Assembly: GCA_030696345.1 (NCBI GenBank)
Contig: JAUYSK010000012.1
Location: 1-60,133 of the forward strand
DNA from: Azonexus sp.
Lineage (GTDB): Bacteria; Pseudomonadota; Gammaproteobacteria; Burkholderiales; Rhodocyclaceae
Length of the DNA stretch: 60,133 nt
Direction: 5' to 3'
The notes beneath the pieces are model-generated. The model was given only the letters and a program-made list of their open reading frames with translations. It was not told where the DNA came from and made no database searches. Position 1 is the stretch's first letter, and every line of letters starts with the position of its first letter. The translations under genes and the position numbers were made by a program. Positions 52,831-60,133 of this stretch are shown here, in pieces.

Positions 52831-53934
52831 ATGGACATTCACGCGATTGTGGCCCCGGTCATTCAGGATCGTGAGGCCCTGGATGAATTTGCCGATGCTC
52901 TGACCGACCGCGCGCCACTGATCGAACGCGATGTCGCCCGCCTGATGAAACATCCAGGCGACCGCGAGCTGATCGCCGATCTATTTCGCGCCATCCACAA
53001 CATAAAGGGCGATGCGTCGCTCTGCAAGTTCGAACTGGGCGTCGCGATAGCTCATCCGATCGAAACGATGATGTCGCGTTTTCGGGATGGGGAGATTCCG
53101 TTCTCTGACCTGCTCGCCGAAATCGTTCTGCTGGCTGTTGACCGCCTGGAACTGGCAACGGATGCCTTGCTGAATGGCAAGTCGCTGGAAAATCTCCATC
53201 TGCTGGCATTGGTTCAAGGCCTGCAAGGACTTGCCGAGGTGGACGCCGACGAAGTGGATGTCCAATGCGCTGATCTGATCGAAGCAGTTACCGGTTTTCC
53301 TTCGGTGATCGGGGAAATTTCCAGCCGGGCGCCAAGGGTCGCAACGCCCAGGAGCGATCAGAAAAATGCAACCGCCGACCTCCATTTTTTCCGCTCTCTG
53401 GCACAACAACTAGAAAGCCGCTCTCCGTTGTTCAAGGGCAGAACCATGCGCATCCTGCGGCTGGCCCTGGAAACCAACAAAGCCGGTGGCAACTTGGTCG
53501 ATCCTGTACAACTTGAGGCAGCGGTCTATCTGCACGACATCGGGATGATGTTTCTGCCCGAGGCAATCTGGCTCAAGGTGGGCAAAATGACGCCGGAAGA
53601 CAAGTTGGTATTACGAAACCACCCGGCCTTTGCCGGCGAACTATTGCAACGAATCTCCGGTTGGGAAGCTGCTGCCGAAATGGTTCTCCAGCATCACGAG
53701 ATGCCGGATGGCGGCGGCTACCCCAATGAGTTGAAGGGTCCAAAAATCAGCGCTGGTGCCAAGATTCTGGCGATAGTCGATGCCTTTGAGGCGGTGATGT
53801 TCAAGCACATCCACCGTGGGAAAAACCGTTCGGTACTGCGCGCCATCGCCGAAATCAATGCCTGCGACAATCAATTCGCGCCGGAATGGATTGCCCCGTT
53901 CAACGCCGTTATCCGAAAGACCATTGAGAGCTGA
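52831..53934 (+). CDS. Hpt-HD-GYP fusion protein
   Basis: 367 residues. The first 110 residues form an Hpt-like helical domain with the candidate phospho-His in LFRAIHNIKGDASLCKF. Residues about 185-360 form an HD-GYP domain: YLHDIGMMFLPEAIWLK, NHPAFAGELLQRI, QHHEMPDGGGYPNELKG. HD-GYP enzymes hydrolyse cyclic di-GMP. The first metal-binding His before HD is not obvious (FKGRTMRILRL) and HHERxDGSGYP became HHEMPDGGGYP, so activity is likely but not certain. Fusion to Hpt instead of REC suggests control by a phosphorelay. It touches the start of the next gene (overlap of one base). Confidence 0.85.
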   Translation: MDIHAIVAPVIQDREALDEFADALTDRAPLIERDVARLMKHPGDRELIADLFRAIHNIKGDASLCKFELGVAIAHPIETMMSRFRDGEIPFSDLLAEIVLLAVDRLELATDALLNGKSLENLHLLALVQGLQGLAEVDADEVDVQCADLIEAVTGFPSVIGEISSRAPRVATPRSDQKNATADLHFFRSLAQQLESRSPLFKGRTMRILRLALETNKAGGNLVDPVQLEAAVYLHDIGMMFLPEAIWLKVGKMTPEDKLVLRNHPAFAGELLQRISGWEAAAEMVLQHHEMPDGGGYPNELKGPKISAGAKILAIVDAFEAVMFKHIHRGKNRSVLRAIAEINACDNQFAPEWIAPFNAVIRKTIES

Positions 53935-54698
53935 TGTCGTTTGATCATGAACGCCGTTTTGGCGGGGTCACCCGCCTTTATGGTGCCGAGGGTGCCGAGC
54001 GGCTACGATCCGCTCACGTCTGCGTCGTTGGCATTGGTGGCGTCGGCTCTTGGAGCGTTGAGGCACTAGCCCGGACCGGTGTTGGCCGGATTACTGCGGT
54101 AGACCTCGACATGGTGGCCGAATCCAATACCAACCGACAAATTCACGCGCTCGGCAAGATTTACGGCAAAGCCAAGGTCGATGCGATGGCCGAGCGGATT
54201 CGGGCGATCAACCCGGATTGTCATGTAAATTGCATCGAGGATTTCGTGACGCCGGAAAACGTCAGCCAGATGCTCGACCAGAACTTCTCAGTGGTGATTG
54301 ATGCCATTGATCAAGTGCGTGCCAAGGCAGCGATGATTGCGTTCTGCCGACGCCAGAAATTGCCGATCGTGGTCGCCGGGGCGGCTGGCGGGCAAATTGA
54401 CCCAACTCAGGTGCGAGTCGCCGATCTCAGCCAGACGGTACAGGATCCGCTTCTAGCCAGGGTTCGCACCCTACTGCGTCGCGAATATGGTTTTGCGCCA
54501 GGAGGAAAAGCAAAGTTTGGCGTCCCGGCGGTGTTCTCTACTGAACCGCTGCGCTATCCCAGCCAGGACAATAGTTGTGACAGCGAACGCGGCCCAGCCG
54601 GACTCAATTGTGCCGGTTTTGGCTCGTCAGTCTGCGTCACATCGGTATTTGGCATGGCTGCTGCCGCGCAAGCAATCAACATAATCACCCTCAAATGA
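53934..54698 (+). CDS. tcdA: tRNA threonylcarbamoyladenosine dehydratase (TcdA/CsdL)
   Basis: 254 residues. E1-like fold: nucleotide motif VCVVGIGGVGSWSVEALARTGVGRI, NRQIHALG, the VTPEN and VVIDAIDQVRAK segments, and a C-terminal CVTSVFGMAAA with Cys. Forms the cyclic form of t6A in tRNAs that read ANN codons. Coupled by ATGA to the CorA-like gene. Confidence 0.93.
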   Translation: MSFDHERRFGGVTRLYGAEGAERLRSAHVCVVGIGGVGSWSVEALARTGVGRITAVDLDMVAESNTNRQIHALGKIYGKAKVDAMAERIRAINPDCHVNCIEDFVTPENVSQMLDQNFSVVIDAIDQVRAKAAMIAFCRRQKLPIVVAGAAGGQIDPTQVRVADLSQTVQDPLLARVRTLLRREYGFAPGGKAKFGVPAVFSTEPLRYPSQDNSCDSERGPAGLNCAGFGSSVCVTSVFGMAAAAQAINIITLK

Positions 54699-55759
54699 GT
54701 AAGCCAAAGAAGCTGCGCTCCCGCAAGGCAGGTCTACCGCCAGGATCGCTGGTACACATTGGTGAAATAAAGACCGTCGCCGCTAGTTTTTCGGTTATGG
54801 ACTTTGACGAAAGCGGCCTGTTTGAGACACAGCTCCCGGCTGCAGGCAGTTTTGGTGATGAACCCAGGCACTACAAGACCCGCTGGGCTAACGTCTATGG
54901 TGCCCATGACCCGGCAGACCTGACTGTACTGGGCAGCGTATTCGGACTCCATCCGCTGGTTCAGGAAGATATCCTGAACAACGCCCAGCGCCAGAAGGTT
55001 GATGCTTACGACGAATACCTATATCTCGTTCTTCATCGCTATGATTTGAAAGAAGGGCCCCTGGAACTCACCAAGGATCAGATCAGCCTGGTCATTGGCC
55101 GGGATTACGTGCTGAGCCTTCAGGAAAGGCAATCAAAGACCTTCGAACCAATACGCCAGCGACTCAGGGCCGAACATACCAGTGCGCGCAGGGGCGGTGC
55201 CGACATGCTGGCCTATTCGTTGATCGACTCCGTCGTCGACAGCTACTTTGGGGTCATTGAACAGCTTAATGATCACGCCGAAACACTTGAAACCGAGATC
55301 CTCGGGCAACCGAATCCAGCCTCACTGGAAGGCATCCATCAGTTCAAAAGGACAGTCTCCCAATTGAGGAGGAATCTGCAGCCACTCCGCGAAATTCTCG
55401 GCACGATGCACCGGGATGCGGGAGATTTTTTCCGCCCGGAATTGCAGCTCTATCTGCGCGACGTCTATGACCATTTGGTACACATTTTGGAGTCGCTGGA
55501 AGATCTCCGTGACTTGGCAACAAGTTTGCTGGAGGTATATCTATCCACGGTAAGTCACCGGGTCAATCTGGAAGTTCGCGCGCTGACGGTGGTGGCCACG
55601 ATATTCATGCCGGCAACGCTGATTGCCGGCATTTTTGGCATGAACTTTCAGATAATGCCCTGGCTGGCGAATTCGTCAGGGTTTTTCTACGCACTCGGCC
55701 TGATGGGAATGATCGGAATTGTCATGCTGATCCTTTTCTGGCGTCGAAAATCGGTCTAG
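54695..55759 (+). CDS. corA: CorA-family divalent cation transporter
   Basis: 354 residues from ATG 54695. Cytosolic alpha/beta and long helical domain (VLGSVFGLHPLVQEDILNNAQRQKVD, FKRTVSQLRRNLQPLREIL), then two C-terminal TMs with the pore signature GMN in LIAGIFGMNFQIMP, followed by ALGLMGMIGIVMLILFWRRK. Transports Mg2+ and similar ions. Its tail overlaps the convergent MBL gene by four bases. Confidence 0.93.
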   Translation: MSKPKKLRSRKAGLPPGSLVHIGEIKTVAASFSVMDFDESGLFETQLPAAGSFGDEPRHYKTRWANVYGAHDPADLTVLGSVFGLHPLVQEDILNNAQRQKVDAYDEYLYLVLHRYDLKEGPLELTKDQISLVIGRDYVLSLQERQSKTFEPIRQRLRAEHTSARRGGADMLAYSLIDSVVDSYFGVIEQLNDHAETLETEILGQPNPASLEGIHQFKRTVSQLRRNLQPLREILGTMHRDAGDFFRPELQLYLRDVYDHLVHILESLEDLRDLATSLLEVYLSTVSHRVNLEVRALTVVATIFMPATLIAGIFGMNFQIMPWLANSSGFFYALGLMGMIGIVMLILFWRRKSV

Positions 55760-56703
55760 GCCTGAAGGCTATCCAGCCAGACACATAGCCCCTGAGCATT
55801 CAGTTCCAGATCAGTCTCCCAGATTTCAAGCAGTTCGGCCTCGGACAAAAGGCAGCCGTGCGCATGAATCTCGCTCAGCAAATAGGTAGTCATACCGTTC
55901 TTGATCCGTGGATGGCGTTCTGGGCCACTGCCTTTATCTGATTTGGCCAAGGCAACCAGCACGTCAAGATGGCGCAGCAAATCGGCGCCCTTTTGGTGGG
56001 CGTCTCCGACGCGACTGTAGTGGGTCAGGTACATCACCTCAGGGTTGAAGCAAAGAAGACGCTGAATGGACTGGCGCATTTCCTCTGGGTCGAACTGAGT
56101 TGGCGTTGTCGTAGGAAAAATGAACTGGCGACCATCAACATCAAGCTCTCGATAGGAAAGACCAAACATATCACCGGTAAAGATGCCACTGGTTTTCCGA
56201 TCGACAATACAAATGTGGTGGCGAGCATGTCCTGGCGTATCGATGCAAAGCAGTTCCCGCCCGGCCAGTGATATCGTCAAACCGTCAGGCGCATCAATTA
56301 TCCGATCAGCAGGGATTGGCAGGATATCGCCATAGACCCGCTCAACGTACTCGGGTCCATAGACCGCACTGACTCCGGCAATCAGCCTGGAAGGCTCTGC
56401 CATGTGGCGAGAACCTCGCTGATGAACCACCAGCTTGGCATTCGGAAACGCTGCCATCATGCTACCGGCGCCACCGGCATGATCAAGGTGAATATGGGTC
56501 AGAAAAATGTAGTCCACCGCAGCAACATCAAGACCGAGTCTATTCAGGGCTGACAAGGCATTTGGCAAGGCATCGTTGCTACCGGTATCAATGAAGGCAA
56601 CCCGGCCGTTCTCAATCACCATGTGAATGGCAGCCAGGATCGGGCGCACATAGCCAGCATCGAAGGCGACAATTCCGTTGCCGTAGTCTCTCCAGTCAAA
56701 CAT
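55756..56703 (-). CDS. metallo-beta-lactamase-fold hydrolase
   Basis: 315 residues from ATG 56703, seven bases after GGAG; an ATG at 56709 would add two residues. Zinc motif THIHLDHAGG, later DTPGHARHHICI and FTGDMFG, and HYSRVG near the end, typical of glyoxalase II-like MBL proteins. Divergent from the alpha/beta hydrolase with only 60 bp between. Substrate not clear; the TYLLSEIHAHGC tail has no known partner. Confidence 0.87.
   Translation of the reverse strand: MFDWRDYGNGIVAFDAGYVRPILAAIHMVIENGRVAFIDTGSNDALPNALSALNRLGLDVAAVDYIFLTHIHLDHAGGAGSMMAAFPNAKLVVHQRGSRHMAEPSRLIAGVSAVYGPEYVERVYGDILPIPADRIIDAPDGLTISLAGRELLCIDTPGHARHHICIVDRKTSGIFTGDMFGLSYRELDVDGRQFIFPTTTPTQFDPEEMRQSIQRLLCFNPEVMYLTHYSRVGDAHQKGADLLRHLDVLVALAKSDKGSGPERHPRIKNGMTTYLLSEIHAHGCLLSEAELLEIWETDLELNAQGLCVWLDSLQA
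56491..56524 (-). repeat. dispersed USS-like motif, copy 12
   Basis: TGCTGCGGTGGAC with ATTTTT at the first tract. In the MBL hydrolase gene. Confidence 0.65.
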
Positions 56704-56766
56704 TTCCATACTCCACCGTATTGAAGGGCGGATTATACTTTGGTGATCTAAATTTCATTTGTTCCC

Positions 56767-57615
56767 ATGTCCCACTTTTTTGCCGACGATGGCGCCAAAA
56801 TTCACGTAAAGATTTCCGGTTCAGGCTCACCGATTGTCATGCTGCACGGTTGGACGTCCAGCCATCAGGAATGGTTTCCGTTCCAGGCCACATTGGCTGA
56901 AAAACACCAAGTATTTCGCTGGGATGCTCGCGGACATGGCGGCCACCCGCTTGGCAAGCACACAGCCCCCAGTGCAGAGCGGATGGCTAAAGACCTGAGA
57001 AACCTGCTTGATCACTATGAGCTGGATCAGGTGACAGCCGTAGGGCACTCGATGGGTGCGCTAACGCTGTGGCAATACATCCGCGACTTTGGCACCAATC
57101 GCTTGGCGAAACTTTGCTTCATCGACCAGTCACCCAAGCTGCTGACTGACGAAAGTTGGGAACACGGGATCTATGGCCATTTTGATCACCATAAGGCCGG
57201 CGAGTTGATGCACTTGCTTAAGAACGACTTCGCAGAAGGAGTGCTCAAGCTGACGGCCTTTGGATTGAATGAACGCGCCAAGGAGAAATATCTTGCCGGC
57301 GCCAGTGGATGGGAGCGATCCAGAGCGGCCCTCCGCGCGCAGCCCCCCGAGCCGCTGATTGACTGCTGGGCAAGCCTGACCGCAGCGGATTATCGGGACG
57401 TACTGGGCAAAATCGATGTCCCGACAATGCTGGTCTATGGCGAAGAAAGCAATTTCTACAGGATTGAAACAGCGCGTTATGTGGCAAGTCAGATACCCAA
57501 TGCCGTCCTGCACATATACGAAGGAACCGACCACTCTCCGCATCAATGGCAACGCGAGCGTTTCTCGCGGGAGTTGATGGCATTTATTGTAAGCGGCCAG
57601 CCCGACCACCTGTGA
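56767..57615 (+). CDS. alpha/beta hydrolase with IS66-altered C-terminus
   Basis: 282 residues. HGWTSSHQEWFP (oxyanion), nucleophile elbow VGHSMGAL, acid in VYGEESNFYR and His in EGTDHSPHQW give a full catalytic triad of the haloperoxidase/esterase type. The last eight residues (VSGQPDHL) are encoded by the end of the IS66 element. Removing the element and one duplication gives GCATTTATTGAGTAA, so the original protein ended MAFIE; the enzyme should be intact except for the tail. The resident gene formerly ended just before the convergent 5S rRNA gene. Confidence 0.9.
   Translation: MSHFFADDGAKIHVKISGSGSPIVMLHGWTSSHQEWFPFQATLAEKHQVFRWDARGHGGHPLGKHTAPSAERMAKDLRNLLDHYELDQVTAVGHSMGALTLWQYIRDFGTNRLAKLCFIDQSPKLLTDESWEHGIYGHFDHHKAGELMHLLKNDFAEGVLKLTAFGLNERAKEKYLAGASGWERSRAALRAQPPEPLIDCWASLTAADYRDVLGKIDVPTMLVYGEESNFYRIETARYVASQIPNAVLHIYEGTDHSPHQWQRERFSRELMAFIVSGQPDHL
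57581..57588. repeat. IS66 target duplication, left copy
   Basis: CATTTATT, repeated exactly at 59952-59959 on the other side of the element. Eight bases is the duplication length of the IS66 family. Confidence 0.93.
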
Positions 57616-57624
57616 TTTTTGGAT

Positions 57625-59150
57625 TTAGGACTTTGCCAACCGGAGTGGTAGCAACTCATCAATCCGGCTGTTCGGCCAGATCGGTAATTTCTCCAGCGTA
57701 TCTTTCAGCCAGGCATGCGGATCCAGTCCATTCAGCTTGGCCGTCCCGAGCAGACTCTGAATCGCCGCCGCCCGTTTCCCGGCTAGTTTGGAGCCCGCGA
57801 ACAGCCAGTTCTTCTTGCCAATGGCGATCGGGCGAATCGAGTTCTCCACCGGATTATTGTCGATGGGCAGTACCCCATTGTCGGCATAGCGAATCAGCGC
57901 CGGCCAGCGCTTGATACTGTAATCGAGCGCCTTGGCCGTGCCGCCACCATCGGCCACCCTGATTCGGGTCTCGAGCAGCCAGGCGTGTAATGCTTCCAGC
58001 CGAGGTTGTGCTTCGTTTTGCCTCAATTGCAGGCGACTCGCTCCATCCATCGTTTGCGCCTGGCGTTCCACGTCATACAGCTCACCAATCCGGCGCAGGG
58101 CCTCGGCCGCGATCGGACTCTGGTTAGCGGCATAGCGATCGAAGAACTTCCGGCGCGCATGCGCCAGGCAGGCCAACTCGGTAACGCCTTGCGCGAACAG
58201 GGCTTTATAACCCGCGTAATCATCGACCATCAGATGGCCATGCCAGTCATCGAGGAAATTTCGTGCATGCAGCCCATGCCGTCCCGGCTGGTAATCAAAC
58301 ACCAGAATGGGTGGCTCAGGTTCCAGATCATTACTTCGGTAGGCCCAGAGATACGCTTTTTTAGTCTTGCCCTTGCCTGGGTCCAACTGCGGCACCGGTG
58401 TTTCGTCCGCATGCAGGACATGGCGTTCGCGGAGTAGCGCTGTCAGACGATCAACCAGCGGTTGCAGAGCCACGCCGACGCGCCCCACCCATTCAGCCAG
58501 GGTGGAGCGGGCTAGTGGCACCTGCTGGCGAGCCGCGATCTGTTCCAGGCGATAGAGCGGCAAGTGATCAAGGAATTTGCTGATCATCACCCAAGTGAGC
58601 AATCCCGGGGCGGCCATGCCGCCATCGATGATGGCAGCCGGAATCGGCGCAGCACTGATCGTTTCGCAGGCCCGGCAAGCGTACTGCGGACGAATATGGC
58701 GATGAACGAAGAAACGGGCGGGTTCGACATCGAGTTGTTCGCTGATGTCCTCACCGATTTTGATGAGATCCTTGCCACACTGGCCACAGGCGCACGAATC
58801 CGGCTCATGGCGGTGTTCAATGCGCGGCAGATGGTCGGGGAGTGGCTGACGACCGGCGCGCACACGTTTCACCGGCGGGCGAGTGCTCAGCTGCTCAACT
58901 TCGGCTTCCTGGGCGCTGGTGTCGGTATTCCAGCTTTCCTCAGTTCGCGCTGTTCTGCCGAGAATTGTTCGCTCTTGTTGGCGAAGCGAATACGCTTGTA
59001 GTACGCCAGTTCAAGGGTCAAGGCGCGGATTTTGAGATCGGCCTGTTGAAGCGTTAGTGCATCGCTTTTGGATTTATCGAGGAGCTTGCCGACCCAAGCT
59101 GCCAAGGCAGGATCCGGGTTGAATTGGGCGAGTTCGGCGGCTAAATCCAT
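57625..59150 (-). pseudogene. tnpC: IS66 transposase TnpC, frameshifted
   Basis: Two overlapping frames. The first (59150 to 58887, MDLAAELAQF...NKSEQFSAEQREL) gives the N-terminal helix and stops soon after. The second (to 57625) continues with EESWNTDTSAQEAEVEQL and the zinc ribbon CACGQCGKDL, and the DDE core: D in LHADETPVPQ, D in MVDDYAGYKAL, E in NNPVENSIRP. At 58940/58941 the DNA reads GAACTG-AGGAAAGC; four bases (TTTG or TTCG) would restore ELFEES. I infer a 4-base deletion that inactivates this copy, unless translation shifts frame. Confidence 0.85.
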
Positions 59151-59232
59151 GCCTGAATTTTACCATGCCATGAACATACCAATGCAGTCGTGACAATGGT
59201 TTCAAGCGATTTTAGCCATCCGGTTCAGAGCC

Positions 59233-59574
59233 TCAGGCTTGCCAGTGCGCATTCGGTGTCGCTGAGAGTCTTTGCCAGTCAACACCGGCTGTCAGCCAAG
59301 CCCATTGAGCCGGTGTCAGTGAGAAAGTCGTGGCATTCGAGCTTGGCCAGATGAAACGGCCGCGGTGCAGTCGGCGCTGACAGAGCCAGACACCGGTGCC
59401 GTCCCACACGAGCAATTTGAGCCGGGTCAGCCGCCGGTTTCGGAAGGCGTAGGCGCTACCGTCACAGGGTGAGCAACCGAGTGTGTTCTGAATTCGCTGT
59501 GAGAGACCATCAATGCCGGCGCGCATGTCGATCGGCTCGACGACCAGCCAGCCTTGGTTCGGGGTTGGGATCAT
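59233..59574 (-). CDS. tnpB: IS66 accessory protein TnpB
   Basis: 113 residues from ATG 59574. VEPIDMRAGIDGLSQRIQ, PCDGSAYAFRNRRLTRLKLLVWDGTGVWLCQRRLHRGRF is the IS66 Orf2 signature. Overlaps tnpA by ATGA. Required with TnpA and TnpC for transposition. Confidence 0.94.
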   Translation of the reverse strand: MIPTPNQGWLVVEPIDMRAGIDGLSQRIQNTLGCSPCDGSAYAFRNRRLTRLKLLVWDGTGVWLCQRRLHRGRFIWPSSNATTFSLTPAQWAWLTAGVDWQRLSATPNAHWQA

Positions 59575-59876
59575 GGCAGGTACCGAAGGACATCGGCCAG
59601 CCAGGGCGCATGACCTACGGGCAACTCGATTCTCCAGCCACCGGGACTGTGGAGGCGGATGACATTTCCGGTGGCTGCGGCGCCAACGATGCTGACCGGG
59701 ACCAGCGTCAGTGATGACTTGGCGGCGGCAAGGGCGTCTTTCTCTTTGCGACGCCAACGGTAGAACGATTTGGGGCTCAGCCCGTTCTGTGCACAGTAGG
59801 CTTCTTGCGTCAGGTCGCTTTGTGACCATGCTTCAAGGTGCTTCTGCCAGTAGACCGGTCCATGTCTTCTTGCCAT
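59571..59876 (-). CDS. tnpA: IS66 accessory protein TnpA
   Basis: 101 residues. YWQKHLEAWSQSDLTQEAYCAQNGLSPKSFYRWRRK is a helix-turn-helix of the IS66 TnpA type, followed by a short conserved domain (VIRLHSPGGWRIELP). First gene of the element; its start lies about 75 bp from the right end. Confidence 0.94.
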   Translation of the reverse strand: MARRHGPVYWQKHLEAWSQSDLTQEAYCAQNGLSPKSFYRWRRKEKDALAAAKSSLTLVPVSIVGAAATGNVIRLHSPGGWRIELPVGHAPWLADVLRYLP

Positions 59877-59951
59877 CTGGAATTCCTCCCAAAAGGCGCA
59901 AAGATTGCATGCAGTCAGATAAAACTACAGGTGGCAGGGCTGGCCCGATAC

Positions 59952-59959
59952 CATTTATT
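59952..59959. repeat. IS66 target duplication, right copy
   Basis: CATTTATT, identical to 57581-57588. The following GAGTAA would have been the end of the alpha/beta hydrolase gene before insertion. Confidence 0.93.
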
Positions 59960-60000
59960 GAGTAACAACGTGTACCGAGTTTTCCCCTTCTGAAACGCAG

Positions 60001-60032
60001 AAACCCCCTTCAGTTTTGGCTGAAGGGGGTTT
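60001..60032 (-). terminator. rRNA operon terminator
   Basis: Perfect 12-bp stem AAACCCCCTTCA/TGAAGGGGGTTT with an eight-base loop, a few bases beyond the 5S 3' end on the minus strand. Confidence 0.93.
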
Positions 60033-60040
60033 GGAATGGG

Positions 60041-60133
60041 AGTCTGGCGGTGACCTACTTTCGCGAGCGGAAGCTCACTATCATTGGCGCTCTTCTGTTT
60101 CACGGTCCTGTTCGGGAAGGGAAGGGGTGGTAC
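60041..60133 (-). rRNA. 5S rRNA, 3' part
   Basis: On the minus strand the sequence runs through the conserved 5S segments CACCCCTTCC, CCGAACAGGACCGTGAAAC and GAAAGTAGGTCACCGCCAGAC to the 3' end near 60041. The 5' part lies beyond the window. It should be the end of an rRNA operon entering from the right. Confidence 0.93.

Larger units (their letters stand above)
57589..59951 (-). mobile_element. IS66-family insertion sequence, 2363 bp
   Basis: Ends are imperfect inverted repeats of about 30 bp: GTAAGCGGCCAGCCC then GACCACCTGTGATTTT on the left, and GTATCGGGCCAGCCC then TGCCACCTGTAGTTTT on the right (read inward). It contains tnpA, tnpB and a frameshifted tnpC on the minus strand and is flanked by CATTTATT duplications. 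It is inserted in the last codons of the alpha/beta hydrolase gene. The near-perfect duplication shows a fairly recent insertion. It contains no copy of the dispersed motif. Confidence 0.95.

Noticed and set aside
57361..57390. Dispersed motif copy at CTGACCGCAGCGG
   Set aside because: The core deviates in its second half and there is no AT tract at either expected position.

Overview
The window looks like chromosomal DNA of a GC-rich betaproteobacterium. The gene types fit the Rhodocyclales, something like Dechloromonas or Azonexus, but that placement comes from recall of gene content and not from a comparison. Supporting traits are the respiratory c-type cytochromes, CcoG, lutABC lactate oxidation, GTP-dependent PEP carboxykinase beside an NADP malic enzyme, PilS/PilR, and many histidine kinases. 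Nearly all DNA is coding, often with ATGA-type overlaps.

Layout. 1-4281: an RND efflux pump and its adaptor. 4373-7061: an orphan CHASE protein, an MFS carrier and a small cytochrome c. 7177-7955: a chimeric, deleted pseudogene made of a DUF3124-like start and a TrkA-type potassium channel remnant. 8124-14042: a SulP-STAS-cNMP transporter, then a four-gene phosphorelay (Hpt, hybrid kinase, REC, divergent OmpR-type regulator) around a perfect 23-bp palindrome. 14088-16840: a periplasmic binding protein and a TolC-like protein with an extra NTF2-like domain. 17048-21302: a histidine kinase scrap, then arsenic genes (thioredoxin-like, permease, unknown protein, Acr3, ArsC, ArsR). 21368-24430: a large hybrid kinase.

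24642-31872 is the most coherent accessory block. Two paralogous sigma-54 activators, whose PAS domains share a Cys/His motif, flank an operon for an octaheme tetrathionate-reductase-like cytochrome, a membrane cytochrome b and a tiny four-cysteine protein. A ccoG gene lies beyond the second activator. Sigma-54-like promoters precede the octaheme gene and ccoG. Helically spaced TGGCAG repeats lie upstream of the octaheme promoter and at the start of the first activator. The ccoG leader can form alternative hairpins. I infer a dedicated, quinone-linked respiratory module.

31910-38300: hemerythrin, an alpha/beta hydrolase, small proteins, and a lactate operon (lutABC plus a half-sized ALDH-like protein, a D-2-hydroxyacid dehydrogenase and an S4 protein) opposite an IclR regulator. 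39199-56703 is mostly housekeeping: PbpG, MaeB, PckG, aminotransferase, AmpD, PilR/PilS, Pgm, tRNA-Pro, IspB, an Hpt-HD-GYP protein, TcdA, CorA, MBL hydrolase. 56767-60133: an alpha/beta hydrolase whose last codon was hit by a complete 2363-bp IS66-type element (8-bp duplication found; transposase frameshifted), then the terminator and 3' part of a 5S rRNA gene.

A second pattern cuts across genes. A dispersed bipartite motif has the core TGCTGCGGTSRAC followed by one or two AT tracts about one helical turn apart. Twelve good cores and five weaker ones occur in 60 kb, in both orientations, in unrelated reading frames and between genes, and none inside the IS. Its architecture resembles the Haemophilus DNA uptake signal, so it is a candidate uptake sequence or other genome-wide binding site not known to me from this group.
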